Shown: piece after piece, positions 26,701-38,539 of the stretch
Layout of the letters: every line of letters begins with the position of its first letter
How positions within the stretch are numbered: the stretch's first letter is position 1
Source of the DNA: Symsagittifera roscoffensis
Taxonomy: Eukaryota; Xenacoelomorpha; Acoela; Convolutidae
Length of the DNA stretch: 64,000 bases
Direction of reading: 5' to 3'
Assembly: GCF_963678635.1 (NCBI RefSeq)
Contig: NC_087067.1
Span: 26,789,547 to 26,853,546 of the forward strand
Translations under genes and position numbers: made by a program
Notes under the pieces: model-generated
Told to the model about the DNA's origin: nothing
Seen by the model: only the letters and a program-made list of their open reading frames with translations
The model's database searches: none

Positions 26701-26795
26701 GGTAATGAATTTTGTAGGAGATAAAAAGAAATGATACCTCCCAATTTTTCTCAACTCCTATGATATGCTTAGGCTTTAGTACGGTTTGCGGTTTA
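23740..26795. repeat. left unit of a 3-kb imperfect tandem duplication
   Basis: From GTAAGGTCTGTT-like sequence to TAGGCTTTAGTACGGTTT. Almost every block recurs in order in 26796-30545: the AGGGACAGAA block, the MITE copy at 24475-24900, the near-identical stretch 25085-25540, and the ATTAGATTTGGGCAAAAA block. No ORF is preserved in both copies in a way that suggests a gene. Confidence 0.75.
24475..24900. repeat. non-autonomous DNA-element family, copy A
   Basis: Carries the family blocks in order: GGTCGACCATTTTGATTTTC, CGCGGCAGGCAAATTGTA, TTTGACCAAAAAAACTGCC, GGTGCGCACTCCCTTCTC, GGGTCAACGA, and a CCACCCTAAATCCGG end. Lies inside the left tandem unit. Confidence 0.6.
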
Positions 26796-28071
26796 GTAAG
26801 GTCTGTTTAAAAAACAAAAAGAGTTGAAAATGTTTTTTTCTTCAAAAAATGTAGAATTCTTTTCACTGAAGGAACTGCGAAAAAAAATATGACAACCGTT
26901 TTAATGACTGAATGTTTCTATGTACCAGTGATCTCAAAAAAAAATTAGATTCACAAAATTTAGTGGACGATGAGCTAGGACTGTTTTCAGGAAAAATCCG
27001 TGTTTTAACCAGGAATTGCTTTTTTTACCTTCTAAGTGAGCTAGGAAAATTTCTTTAATAAAAAAAGTGAAAGCAAGCAATTGTAAATTTTTAAAAAAAA
27101 TAAAAAAACAGATTTAAGATTTAGAATCAAAAATAATTATTTTTCTTGAGGGACAGAAACGATAGCAGGGAGGGGACTTAATGACTGGAGACGATGATAA
27201 AAAGAAACAGAGCGAGCCAAAAAAAGATTCTGGAGTCCATCAAAATAGTAAAAATTGTTTCAATGTAAGAAACAGTAAACGATGAGAAGTTGACGTGATT
27301 TTAAAAACCAAAAACATTTGGACTTTGAGTTGATTTTAAGGATAGTGGAGATAAAGATGTTTAAAATCAGAGCAAAAAAGTTTAATAGTGGGTTTAATCT
27401 AGGACAGAAAAACAGCGATACAGTTCTCTGCACAAATTTTTTTGGGTAAAAAATTTAAATGATTCTCTAGACTAGTGTTTTTTCATGATCTTATTTGAAA
27501 TGAGGAGTGCTGAATTTCGGGAAAAAAAGATTTTTCATTTTCTAATAAAGTCATTTCATACTAAAAACATTGTTAGTTTTTCATAAGTATGGAATTCGAT
27601 TTACAGCTTTTTTTTGGGGAAAACTATGTCGTTATAGTCCATTTTATCAGGAAATTTTGACTATTTAAATAAAAAGAATATAAGATTTAACTTATGATGT
27701 CGTTAAAAACTCGACTAGTCATGACTTTGAATCTTCAAAACTTTAATAAGTAGTCTCAGTGTCGAAAAATGGGTGATTATATCATAAAACTAGAGGCTGT
27801 GTATAAAGTAATAGAACACAATTGGTTTGAAAAACTTACGTTAACCTAAAATAAAATTAAAGTTAAACCTAATAAACGTAAAATCCACTCATGAAAGTGA
27901 AATTTACCTTTTTACCTGACATCATCTGCAGAATACTTGCAAAGTTTCACAGAATAAAACGATTACAGGCACAATAAAAATTATAATTCTTCTCTCAAAA
28001 GATTGATTGATAGTTCAAAAACAACAAGGTTTTGTCGTTTTTTTTCCATATAACCAAGACCATAGTGGACC

Positions 28072-28460
28072 TACGAGTTTCTCGAGTGGGAAGAGAGCTG
28101 GCACATTTTCAACAAAAATTTTCGGAGAGCTGGCACATTTTGATTTTCTGATCTCTTCTGATCACCAGAAAGTCTTTTTTGACCAATTTTTCTCCGCGGC
28201 AGGCAAATTGTAATAAAAAGCCGAAATAATTGCTTGATCTTTTTTATAAACAAATTTTGACCAAAAAAACTGCCTTTTCACGGTGCGCACTACCTTCTAA
28301 AAATTACTGTATTTTAACCTCAAATACGCCTTTAAAAAAATTTGATGGTCAACGAACCAAAAAAAATTTTCAATTAAGAACAAAGGGAGGACTCAAATTG
28401 CTGAAGAAAGGAACTACTCCAACCTCCACCCTAAATCCGGTTCTGGGTGAGTCTCCGCTT
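28072..28460. repeat. non-autonomous DNA-element family, copy B
   Basis: Counterpart of copy A in the right tandem unit, with the same CGCGGCAGGCAAATTG, GGTGCGCACT and CCACCCTAAATCCGG blocks, and an internal repeat of GAGCTGGCACATTTT. Confidence 0.6.
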
Positions 28461-29929
28461 CCCAAAAATATAAATAAGCAAAAAGTTGCATCTAGTTCAT
28501 AACCAGAGAATTAACCGGTGTTCTTCAAAAATAATGGGTTTGCTCGTTAGTAGATTGATATGGTACAGGAAATCACTGATACTGCCATCAACAGAATTGG
28601 TGTGGGAAATGGTTAAACTAAATCTCCCAAAAAAAGAAAGATAAGTTTCGGTGGAAAAACTTTTCAACTTTTTGGTTTATACTAAGAACATGATTGTATA
28701 TTGCGCATGGCACGTAAACTCACGTGATAACAAACCAAGATATTAGGAATAAATGCGCGGATAGTTTTGAATAAAAAAATTATGATTTGTAATTTTTTTA
28801 TCGCTCTCCAATTGAACTGTTGATTATTAAATTGTTTTGCTGCCAGCCAGAAACAATTTTGAAAATCTAAAACCTTGTCTAAGTTTTTTATGATTACTGA
28901 TAACAATTTGCTTAGTTTTGCGAATCTTTTGATAATTATTGTAACAACAATGTCTGGCCTGAGGCAGGGAAAAAATTTGGCGCATGGTCCGTTTTATCAA
29001 CGGATTTTAACAACCTGAGGAAAACTTTTGTTGGGGTTTAATTATCGTACCATAAAAAACTCGACTAGTTGTTCTGAAGCTAAAGGACACTCAAATATTT
29101 GTTTCAATGTCAAAAGAAAAATCGAAATTTTTCTTGAAAATTGGGAAATGTGAGTAAGTTGCTGAAAACAATTTATTGAACTCATTTTTAACGTCAATAT
29201 CTAATACACATAGATTGAAATCTGACAATATTATTTAAAATCTAGTCTACAAAAAAAATCAAGTTTGTAGTTCAAATTATCTACAAAAAACTTTTTCACC
29301 GAACAAAAAAAAAGATTTTTTTTTGCTGAGGTGAAAAAATGATCGATTGAAAGATCAATCCATAAAGATCAAAGCATTAGGTTAAAATAACACCAAAAAT
29401 AAATCTAATAGTTTCTCGAGGGAGGAATGAATTTCTAGCAAAAAACGATCGTACTTTTTGTTGAATTTGTTTTTCGAAATCGACCATCTCTCTCAATTTG
29501 CTATAAAGCACTCGTTTTTGACCACCGGTTTGCTCGGAAGTTAAATCCATTCAAAATTTTAGCTAAAGCAGGTTGAGCTAGTACAGGTAAACAATGATAT
29601 GGTTCTCAAACAGAAATGGTATGGGAATTGGTAAAAAAACCTTTGAGCTAGTGCAGGTTTTTATGCATGACCTATTTTGAAACGAAAAGTGTTAGGAGTT
29701 AAGGGAAACACTTCTCACTCTATAATGGCGCAAATTCCCAGTTTATCGAAACCCTTTAACAACGTATCAAGATATCAAGAGATTAGTTACTTTTTATTTC
29801 TGTGATTACTATTAAAAAACTTAATTTTGTTCTGCTCAGGATTATTTTTATTCTGTTCAATTTGACTGTCTTTTTAGTTAATGCTTTTTTGAAAATTTAT
29901 TTATTTTTTGTCAAATTTTGACCAAAAAG

Positions 29930-30125
29930 TTACATTTTCCGGAGCGCGCACCTCTCAAAATTACTATATATGGGCGCCAAAGGCACTTGAAACAAATTGA
30001 AGGTCAGCCAGCTAAAAATTGATATCTCAAACTGGTACAAATAGAGAAATAGAGGAGCCTTTGGGTCGTCAGAGGGTCAAATTTTTTGTCGTCGTTCCTT
30101 GAATTTAGCGGTTTCGCTTTTCGTC
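29930..30125. repeat. non-autonomous DNA-element family, partial copy
   Basis: Retains GACCAAAAAGTTACATTTTC, GGAGCGCGCACCTCTCAAAA, GGGCGCCAAAGGCACTTG, GGTCAGCCAGC and the GGAGCCTTTGGGTCGTC block. Both ends are missing. Confidence 0.55.
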
Positions 30126-30988
30126 GTAGGTTTATTCCAAAATTAGATTTGGGCAAAAAAATTCATTAATACACCAGATCTTGGCTTTGGTTTTCCAGAT
30201 TTGAACAAATTTTCATTCTATACTCTGAGATCGGAATTCTTTTTCTTCGCAAAATCAGGTGTTCCTTACACTTTGACGCATGTATCAAAGCATTCAAGAC
30301 GTTACTCAGACCCATTAACAAATGTCAAAAATCTAAATTCATAGATTTTAATTATCAGACACATCAGACACATACTCAGACACATTAACAAATGTCAAAA
30401 ATCTAAACTCAGATTTTAACTATCCACCCATGTTTGGAATACGGTAGTGAGTGTTCGGAGGTCTTCTGTAGGAGATAAAAAACAGTGAAACCTCCCAACT
30501 TTTCCTAACTCCTAAAATATGTTTAGGCTTTAGTACGGTTTACTGTCCCCCGCATTCCTTCACTGTCTCCCCTTCTTAGTTTATTTGCACACTTGATATT
30601 ATGTTGCCTATAGGGGACTAACCCGAGTCCTTGAGAAGCTCAAGTTTCCTGGAGCTTACATTTTTTTCCTCAGTTTTTTTTTTCTTCAGATTTACAATAA
30701 AGTTGATGTATCTTGTACAAAAATTAGTTTTGATGTCCAATATTTTTTTGCATTGAATTGAACTTTTCAGCTATACTCCATATTGTTAAAACAACAAGTT
30801 GTTGTTCCATTTCGAGTTTAACAAAACTCCCTGAAATGCTTACTGCTTTTGTTTTTCAATTATGCCTTAAACATGCCTGTTTAATGTAGTGAAAAAGAAA
30901 GCATCCAAATACTAGTGTATAAAATATGGGAGACAAAAGCGTCGGTTGCAATTACGACAACAAACAATTGCAGGTCATTTAGCACGAA

Positions 30989-32364
30989 ATGAAAACATCA
31001 TGCTCTACACTAACGGAAGTAACTTCAAACAAAGATACAGATGACGTCAATTCCAGTTTCATAAGCAATATAGGACAACCTTATTACTTAATACTTTCAA
31101 GAAGGGGCAAACTTACGCTCACGAATTGCAGAAAAATTCAACAAAAACAAACTTTTTTTGGCCCACCTGAAATCGCGCAAACTTATTTACAGAAGCTTGA
31201 ATATCAAAAAATAGACACGTCTCTGATTGCCATTTTCAATTTCCTCGGTTTCTCCAAGACTGAACAGCACGTGTCTCCGACTTATAAAATAAGCAACGCC
31301 ATGAACAACGAAAAAAATCCGTCAACACTTTACACCGCTATCTGCAATGAACCAACAGAACAACACAAGCGCAGATCAATATCAGAACGAGCAACCCACA
31401 GGAAAAGAAGTTTTCTCTCCTCGCCAACTGTCAGCAATCCTCTTGCCACACTTTTCCGGAACCAGCCTCGCCCGCAAACAATACGAAACTTTCATCAGTT
31501 ACCAATTTTAACTATGAGCCATTTCTTGCCCTCCCAAGATGCCGGACTTCATTTGTATCTGCCCAACGCCGGCTAACCGTACTCAACACCACAGCAGCCG
31601 CTTTCAGGACACCGAATTGATGTCACAGCCCCATGCCGATAGGTCAGAAAGTTCTAATCGTCATTCGCGCACCTCAAAAGCTCAAATTCATAGAAAAAAG
31701 CACGACCTCGAAGCTACAACGACGCGGATGCTGAACTTATCAGGACCAGTTTTTTTGTCATCATTCATGCTCACAACCGAAACTCAAATGGCAGGGCAAC
31801 GTTCCGACAAACTAATTTCTTCAACGTCGCACAATTTTTATGCCAGTACAGCTGAGCAAATCTTTAGAACTAATCACCACACATGCAAGCCTCCGCATGC
31901 AAACTTTCAATCTCAAAGCAACAACCAGACCTAATTTTTCTAGCCGAAAACACAATCCACGCAGCAACAATTTAAGCATTTCCAACGGACGTCATACGAT
32001 ACTTACTAACCTTGCCGTTGGGTTGGCTTTGCAATCATTAACCCAGCCAGCTCTACAGACTAAATTCAATAGCAGAGCCAGCCGACCCTGAAAACCTTGA
32101 ACCTGAAGCCAGCCGACCCTTAAACTGGATAGGACACAATTGACCATATCAGAAACTAAATATGACCACTTCAGGATACGCCTCGACAAGCAGACCAACC
32201 CCTGTTCAGTTTTCCTGTTGCTAAAACCTGCATTCCCCTTTCAACTGAAACCTGATTTTAAATTCAAGGACAAGCTTCAATCAAGCTTGACTTATCCGAC
32301 ACAGCATCTGCCAGATCTACAATTGCATGGACGAAAAATGTTGCTCGCATTGGAAAAAAAATGA
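30989..32364 (+). pseudogene. decayed coding-like region, unrecognised
   Basis: About 1.4 kb of less AT-rich sequence with overlapping ORFs of 195, 131, 83 and 74 codons in different frames. A further frame (about 31692-31854) gives a natural-looking peptide containing NDADAELIRTSFFVIIHAHN. The pattern, plausible protein composition that hops between frames, fits an old frameshifted gene or transposon ORF. I recognise no domain. The first ORF (30989-31576) starts with an ATG and could be a small intact protein, but it is Ser/Thr/Asn-rich and featureless. Confidence 0.3.
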
Positions 32365-33008
32365 AAATTTCAACTCGAAATTTAAAACTTTGCACTTAAA
32401 CATAAATAGGATAATCATAATTACAAAAGTTATCCGTCGTTCCTTAAAAAATGCAATGATCTAGAGCTTTGAGATAAAATCATGATTCATCCAACGCCAA
32501 AACTCGTTGGCATGATGATTTTTTAGGCCTATGATTACCAAAAAAAAACCACTTATTGATGGCAATCTTTAACAAACAGATGAGAAACAACTACTTACAT
32601 TCCAGAAACTATGGATAGATATGCAAAAGTTCTACTTGCAATTGTGAGACTTAGTTCGCTTAACTAAGACTCAAACAATGCAAAATTATGCTTTTTGCAC
32701 TTGCCTGGGTTGAGAAGGCCACTTTTTGTTTCGACTTTCAATATCAGTGCTGGGCCGAATTGACCAATAACTATCTTTTAGGGCAAGAATATTATGTATG
32801 CCTATGCCATTATTGATTGAACAAGCAGACTCAGGTTGCCAGAATCTTCAATAGACCTTCAACTGAAACAGGATATTAAGTTCAGTCAAGCTCTGAACTC
32901 ACGCGACGCAGCCTCTGCAGGAATTACAATTGGACAATACAAACAACAACAGCAGTTTTTTTTCAAATGGCCAGTATTGCCGTTTTTATGGATTGAAGTC
33001 TCTCAGAT

Positions 33009-33354
33009 GTTGACCCTGAGCTTGTGAGTACAATCTGCTAAAAAAATCAACGTTTCGAACATATCAACATTGCCTTCCAAGGAATTGGACTTATTACTGG
33101 ATACGACCTTCACCGAACAAGTGACACCAAAAGAAGCCATCTCATCTAGACAGAAATACCCGTTAGATGGAAGCCACTCTTGTTGACCCTGAGCTTGTGA
33201 GCACCATTTTCTACAGGAAATCAACGTTTCGAACATATCAACATTGCCTTCCAAGGAATTCGACTTAATACGGGTTGCGACTTCACCGAACTAGTGACAC
33301 CAACAGAAGCCATCTCATCTAGACAGGAATACCCGTTAGATGGAAACCACTCCT
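33009..33354. repeat. 173-bp tandem duplication
   Basis: GTTGACCCTGAGCTTGTGAG starts at 33009 and again at 33182. Both are followed by matching ATCAACGTTTCGAACATATC, TTGCCTTCCAAGGAATT, GTGACACCAA and AGAAGCCATCTCATCTAGAC blocks, with about ten differences. Confidence 0.8.
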
Positions 33355-34017
33355 AGGATATTTTCTGTGCGGAAGAGACAATGCAGCATAACCCACCGAT
33401 GCCAACACTATTCACTTCACATCGAACGATTCGCTTTTTCGGCATGAAGTGTAAAGGAAAATGAACGGCGACGGAAATTAAACGAACCAACGCAGCCTCT
33501 CACTAGACGACATGGACGCCTCAGACGTTTCAGAATCTTCAACTTGCCACCTGCCCAATGGACACTACGAAGTTCGAATGCTTTGAAAACGGGACCAACG
33601 TTTGCCAAACGCGACAAATAATTGCCAAGTTGACAGCCTTTTTTATTGTTTTTCACTCGACAGCCTTTTTTTAGTTTTTTTTCTGTTCAATGTTTTGAGA
33701 AAATAATCTGTCAATCAATATGCCTTTTCAACTATTACTATTCATTATGCTTTCTCTATGATGTTTTGATCTCACCACACACAAAAAATAAAAAAAAAAC
33801 ACTTGTTTGAAACAAAAACTTCGAAGTTTTTAAGATAATTGGCAAACGTTTCTGCGCTACTTGCACAGCAACCGGCTTTCTTTCTTTTACAAATTTATTA
33901 TTTTTTTACAGTTTGTTACATTTTTTACAATGGAATTTGCGTGCATGCAGCACAATTGTTTGTGATCAATCATGTTGCTTTTAGTGTTTTAGGAAAGCTT
34001 TGGTCTAAAATCTCAAA

Positions 34018-34217
34018 NNNNNNNNNNNNNNNNNNNNNNNNNNNNNNNNNNNNNNNNNNNNNNNNNNNNNNNNNNNNNNNNNNNNNNNNNNNNNNNNNNN
34101 NNNNNNNNNNNNNNNNNNNNNNNNNNNNNNNNNNNNNNNNNNNNNNNNNNNNNNNNNNNNNNNNNNNNNNNNNNNNNNNNNNNNNNNNNNNNNNNNNNNN
34201 NNNNNNNNNNNNNNNNN
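34018..34217. other. assembly gap, 200 N
   Basis: A run of exactly 200 undetermined bases, probably a placeholder of unknown true length. ORFs spanning it are not real. Confidence 0.99.
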
Positions 34218-35489
34218 CCATTTATTTTTTAAATCTATGACCTTCAACCTTAAAAAGTATTTCCCATCTAGACATCTTAATGGAGCTATTTTTGAAACTT
34301 TGCATTTTTTGCAATCGAAATTTAAATATTGCCTGCAAGCAATTTTATCTTTTTTCTCACGCAATTTGTGTGCAAACTTCTTTAATCGCCTCATTTGGGT
34401 GGGTCTATTTTCTCACAGTTGCAATAAAGTCTGATTTCCTTTTAAGTACCTTCGTCCAGTTTGATTGTCGCCTCATTTCTCAACCCGCTTTTAAAATATA
34501 GCCAATAGATGGATCTAGGACAACAAACCGACAGGACTTCAAGCGGAAAAGACTTCAGGCCGAAATTTAAACTTGAAAAGCACCTCAAATCACTAATGTT
34601 TAATCTGTAAAACGTTGCTTTTCAAAACTGTAGGCAACTTCAGTCCATAATAAGCGTTATTCATGACAAGGAATCACTTAGGACTGGCCTTCGCTAATTA
34701 TATCAGCCAGTTTTTGAAACGCATAAATTACATACAAGAAAATTGCCTTCAAGCCTGTTTATATTTCAATTTTCGTAGACATCTTTTGGAGGCCTAAACC
34801 TTATGAAAACGCCAAAAACTACTGAAGAAAGATCGTGCAACTGAGAACTTCATCAAAAATTTTTTTCCCATAATCATATTTCATGACTTAATGAGAAAAT
34901 TTTTGGCTTGAAGTCACGAATTTTACTATTCTGCTTGAAGTCCCGTCGGCTTGATGTCCGGCACCCCCATCAGATAGTTTCAGATTCTTCAATGATCTCA
35001 ACAGAGAGCAAAATACTATTGACAAAATTTTTTTTTGTATTTTGAGTTTTAAAGAAAAAAATATGCGATCTTGAAACTTTGGAGTATCAAGAGTCTTTTG
35101 CAAAAGATTTTTAAATAAACTAATTCAATTTGAAAAAAAATTTTAAAATTTTATTTCATGTCGCTGTGAAGTCTAACAATTAAATAAGTTTGCCAATCTT
35201 TTGGTGACTCGAACTGAGGTGCTTGACTCATGGCTCGAACAAAACGGTTTGAACCATGTTCGTATTTGACTATGTTCAATTTTGATTGATTTAACTAGAA
35301 AAGCGTACACCGTTCGAACATTCTGGTCGAATCATCTCAGGCTGGGAAATTAAAATTTTAAGTAAGCTGACTGAAAAAGCCATTACAAATGAAACCGCGA
35401 AGTTACACAAACCTGAGCGTCAGCAATGTTTACGATTTTTTGAAGAAATTAAGAAGAAATTTGAAAAGATAGCATGATCTAGGAAGAAG

Positions 35490-35763
35490 AAATTTGAAAG
35501 ATCTAGGATTTTATAAAAAGAGGGGAGGGGGGAGAGGGGTTCAAATAATTTTGGAAAGTTTTGGACCATATTTTTAAGGTTGACCAAATTGATTTTCCGA
35601 GCCCTCCCAGAACAGGGAGGGTTCCCCTTCAAAATTAGCTTTTAAATAATTTTAGGGTTGGTCAGCCGAAAATGAATGTCATGAAATAATACCAAAGTGG
35701 GGACCCTTTAGTTGGCGAGGGAGTCGAATGCCCCCCCCCCTCCCACCTAAATCCGCCCCTGAT
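35490..35763. repeat. non-autonomous DNA-element family, short copy
   Basis: Starts GATCTAGGATTTT and ends CACCTAAATCCGCCCCTG, so the termini are inverted versions of each other. Inside are GGTTGACCAAATTGATTTTC, CGAGCCCTCCC, CTTCAAAATTAGCTTTT, GGTTGGTCAGCCGAAAATG and GGGGACCCTTTAG. This copy best shows both ends. Confidence 0.65.
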
Positions 35764-35821
35764 GACTCGGGTCTTTTTCTGTTATACGGCCCAAAAGTAA
35801 TCTTCTGAATAATTTCAAAAT

Positions 35822-35930
35822 ATGGTCAAAGGGCTCGAATCTGGTTGGATGAAATTACTGGCGCTGGAAGAGAATCTGGGCTTTCAATCAACAAAGAGTT
35901 TGGACCGTTTAGCGGCAGAAAAGACCCCAT
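35822..35930 (+). other. possible short coding segment upstream of the GPCR exon
   Basis: ATG to TGA, 36 aa, with balanced base composition. A second frame across 35836-35953 (RIWLDEITGAGRESGLSI) is also open to a TGA. It lies 70 bp before the GPCR exon and could be an upstream exon, but its possible donor (AA/GTGACT) does not match the phase-0 acceptor at 36002. Unproven. Confidence 0.2.
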
Positions 35931-36001
35931 GATCCTGCTAAACAAGTGACTTGACTTCGTTGAGTCACCCATGAAAGAAATATATATAGTTTTCGTTTCA
36001 G

Positions 36002-36553
36002 TGCCCGAACTGTTTGAACTATGCTGGAGGGGGTGTGATGTTTCCGGCGCTGCAGCTCATTATCCAATTGGTTGTTGCAATTTTGACTGGCTATATGTAC
36101 TATAGAACAATCTCTACCCTAAAACAGATGCATCAATGTGAAAGAAAAAAGCTTATAGTTCGGTCCTTTGCGTTGTTATGGCTTGCATGGGCTATAACTT
36201 CGTTTCCACATGCAATCTTTGATGCAGTTTTTGGACGATATGTTTTCAAGGATTTCATGGGCAGGACGGTTGATCTCAACACTAACGGTCTTATCAAATA
36301 CTCTAGTATTGCGAACATGTATAAAATAATTTATGCGGCATTACGAAAGGGCGTTCCGTTAGACAATCTGAAACAATTTGAATTCGCTAAAACCCTGCTT
36401 ATTATTGATAAATGCCTCCGATATCTGAAAATGAGCTATGGTTTCGTCAACAGCATTTTGCTAATTGTTTTAGTGAAACCTCTTCATGAACCACTGTTGA
36501 AATTTCTGAAGAAATTTTCTGAGTCAATGAAAAAGTTGATCAAACGCACATGA
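36002..36553 (+). CDS. terminal exon of a rhodopsin-like GPCR (transmembrane segments 5-7)
   Basis: A good 3' splice site (TTTTCGTTTCAG, ending 36001) opens directly into a frame that runs 183 codons to a TGA at 36551. It starts in an extracellular loop with CPNC. Then come a hydrophobic span (about residues 13-34 of the exon), a Lys/Arg-rich loop, a span with LLWLAWAITSFP that matches the W-x-P style of helix 6 in class A receptors, a long third extracellular loop, and a last span FVNSILLIVLVKPL. Its NSILLIV replaces the usual NPxxY. A Lys-rich amphipathic tail follows. Earlier exons were not found; the assembly gap or the sequence to the left may hold them. The altered NPxxY could mean a divergent receptor or a decaying one. 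Confidence 0.55.
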   Translation, partial: CPNCLNYAGGGVMFPALQLIIQLVVAILTGYMYYRTISTLKQMHQCERKKLIVRSFALLWLAWAITSFPHAIFDAVFGRYVFKDFMGRTVDLNTNGLIKYSSIANMYKIIYAALRKGVPLDNLKQFEFAKTLLIIDKCLRYLKMSYGFVNSILLIVLVKPLHEPLLKFLKKFSESMKKLIKRT

Positions 36554-37453
36554 TTCGACAGAAACAAACTTTGAAAATTTCCCTGTATATCCTTATTTTG
36601 ACTGATCCTTTAAACCCATCTTGAACCTTCAATGAAATCATGCCACCCTTATTTTTGACAAAACTTGAAGTCATATTTATTTTGTTTTCTGGAAGCATGA
36701 TAGACAAAGGATAACACACTGGATCTGTTAACTATTAGATCAATGGTACCTGCCTAGTAACGACTTGCCAATCTTTTGTTGAAATAGTTCTACAGTTAAG
36801 CATCTAGGAGTTTCGAACCTTGTAATCAATAACCGCAAAAGGGGGGTTACGACTTAACAAGATTCTATACACTTTACTATTGATGAGCTAATGCTGGTGA
36901 CCACAGTTTTAGTTTTTGTTATGGAGAATCACATTTGCTTACTTTAAAAAACAACTTTTGCTGGCCCAAGTTATCAGCAAAAAAACCGCGTAATCGTGTA
37001 TAGACTGATATAAAATTCAACTGTAGTATTAAAATCTCAAAATCAACTCGCAAAAAAGTCTAAACACAAAACAAACTTTAAACACTTTAATATAAAACAA
37101 ACCAAATTTTTGAGAGCATACATAAAATTAAAATTTTGAGACCAAACGTAAAATTACCGCCCCTCTCTCAATCGATTTTGACCCGCACTAGAGTTTCATG
37201 AAAAATTAACGAAGATATTAAGTTTTCATTGTCATTCTCCAACAAAAATCAAAACTTATAGTTTATAATCAATAAAAAATGGATTTTTCTTTTGCTTTGT
37301 GTCAAATTTAGGAAACTACATTTTGAATCAGTCATCATCAATTATGAGAGAATAAAACTTTTTCCCAAAATTAGACTAAAACTTTGATATGAAGTTGATA
37401 CTTAGACATTGTTGCCTTTCACCTGTGAGAGGGAGAGAGAGTGATCTCCTCTC

Positions 37454-37454
<1 letters not shown>
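36554..37454. other. no gene seen
   Basis: AT-rich non-coding stretch after the GPCR-like stop codon. Presumably contains the 3' UTR. Nothing else supported. Confidence 0.5.
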
Positions 37455-37542
<88 letters not shown>

Positions 37543-37594
37543 GTATCTATCTATTCTATCTATCTATCCAACTATCTATTTATCTATCTATCTC

Positions 37595-37670
<76 letters not shown>

Positions 37671-37671
37671 C

Positions 37672-37718
<47 letters not shown>

Positions 37719-37803
37719 ACTATCTATCTATCTATCCGTCTATCTTTCTATCTATCTACCTAACTACCTATCTATCTATCTCATATGTCCTCTTTCCTTA
37801 TTC

Positions 37804-37864
<61 letters not shown>

Positions 37865-37909
37865 TGTGTGTGTATGCACGTGTGCGTGTCTCTCCGGTCT
37901 CCCCCCTCG

Positions 37910-37988
<79 letters not shown>

Positions 37989-37997
37989 CCTCTCTCT

Positions 37998-38054
<57 letters not shown>

Positions 38055-38101
38055 CTCTTCTTTCTTCTCTCTCTCACACACTCTCTCTTTCTCTCTCTTT
38101 C
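37455..38101. repeat. compound microsatellite: TATC, TC and TG tracts
   Basis: TATC repeats run from 37455 to about 37782 with scattered point changes. Then TC (37805-37828), TG (37829-37872) and TC again to about 38098 with interruptions. ORFs here (SIYLSIYLS-type) are translation of the repeat, not genes. Confidence 0.97.
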
Positions 38102-38187
38102 AACTTTATTCATTCTCGCAAGGATCGAGAAAAACCTCACAATATAGTACAACATAGTGCTAGAGGTTAGGTTCGTTTTTTTGAAAG

Positions 38188-38530
38188 AATTGGGTATAGA
38201 ATCCTAATTGTACCTAAAATGTGTGGATTTAGGAGATTCATAGATGATGGAGAGGGTGTCGCATACAGATTTTCAACAAAAAACAAATAAAAAAATTTTG
38301 TAGATTTTTTTAGGTTGAACAAATAGATTTTCCGAGCTCTCCCAAAGCACCAAGAAGACTCTGTTTTGGCGACAATTTTGAAAAAAAAGACCAAAAAAGG
38401 CGTTTGTGGTCAAGTTTTGTGAGCAATTTTGACCGCCGAAAATCGCATTTTTTGCTTGGAGCGCGTTTCCCCATCAAATTAGTTGAAATTGACGCCGAAA
38501 AAAAATTGAGTTTAGCCAGCCAGAATTGGC
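38188..38530. repeat. non-autonomous DNA-element family, copy
   Basis: Blocks TTAGGTTGAACAAATAGATT, TTCCGAGCTCTCCCAAAGCA, AAGACTCTGTTTTGG, GGAGCGCG, TGACGCCGAAAAA and GAGTTTAGCCAGCCAGAA match the family in order. Ends are worn. Confidence 0.55.
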
Positions 38531-38539
38531 GGCTTTACG

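Larger units (their letters stand above)
26796..30545. repeat. right unit of the tandem duplication
   Basis: Same order of blocks as 23740-26795. It has extra sequence at about 27370-27900 and 29790-30130. The region 28680-29080 is nearly identical to 25120-25520, whereas other parts have diverged by many substitutions and indels. Confidence 0.75.

Noticed and set aside
33839-34394. ORFs of 83-133 codons across the gap
   Set aside because: Most of their length is undetermined N bases.
37389-38170. ORFs of 92-209 codons with SIYL and SLSL repeats
   Set aside because: Direct translation of TATC and TC microsatellites, which lack stops in these frames.
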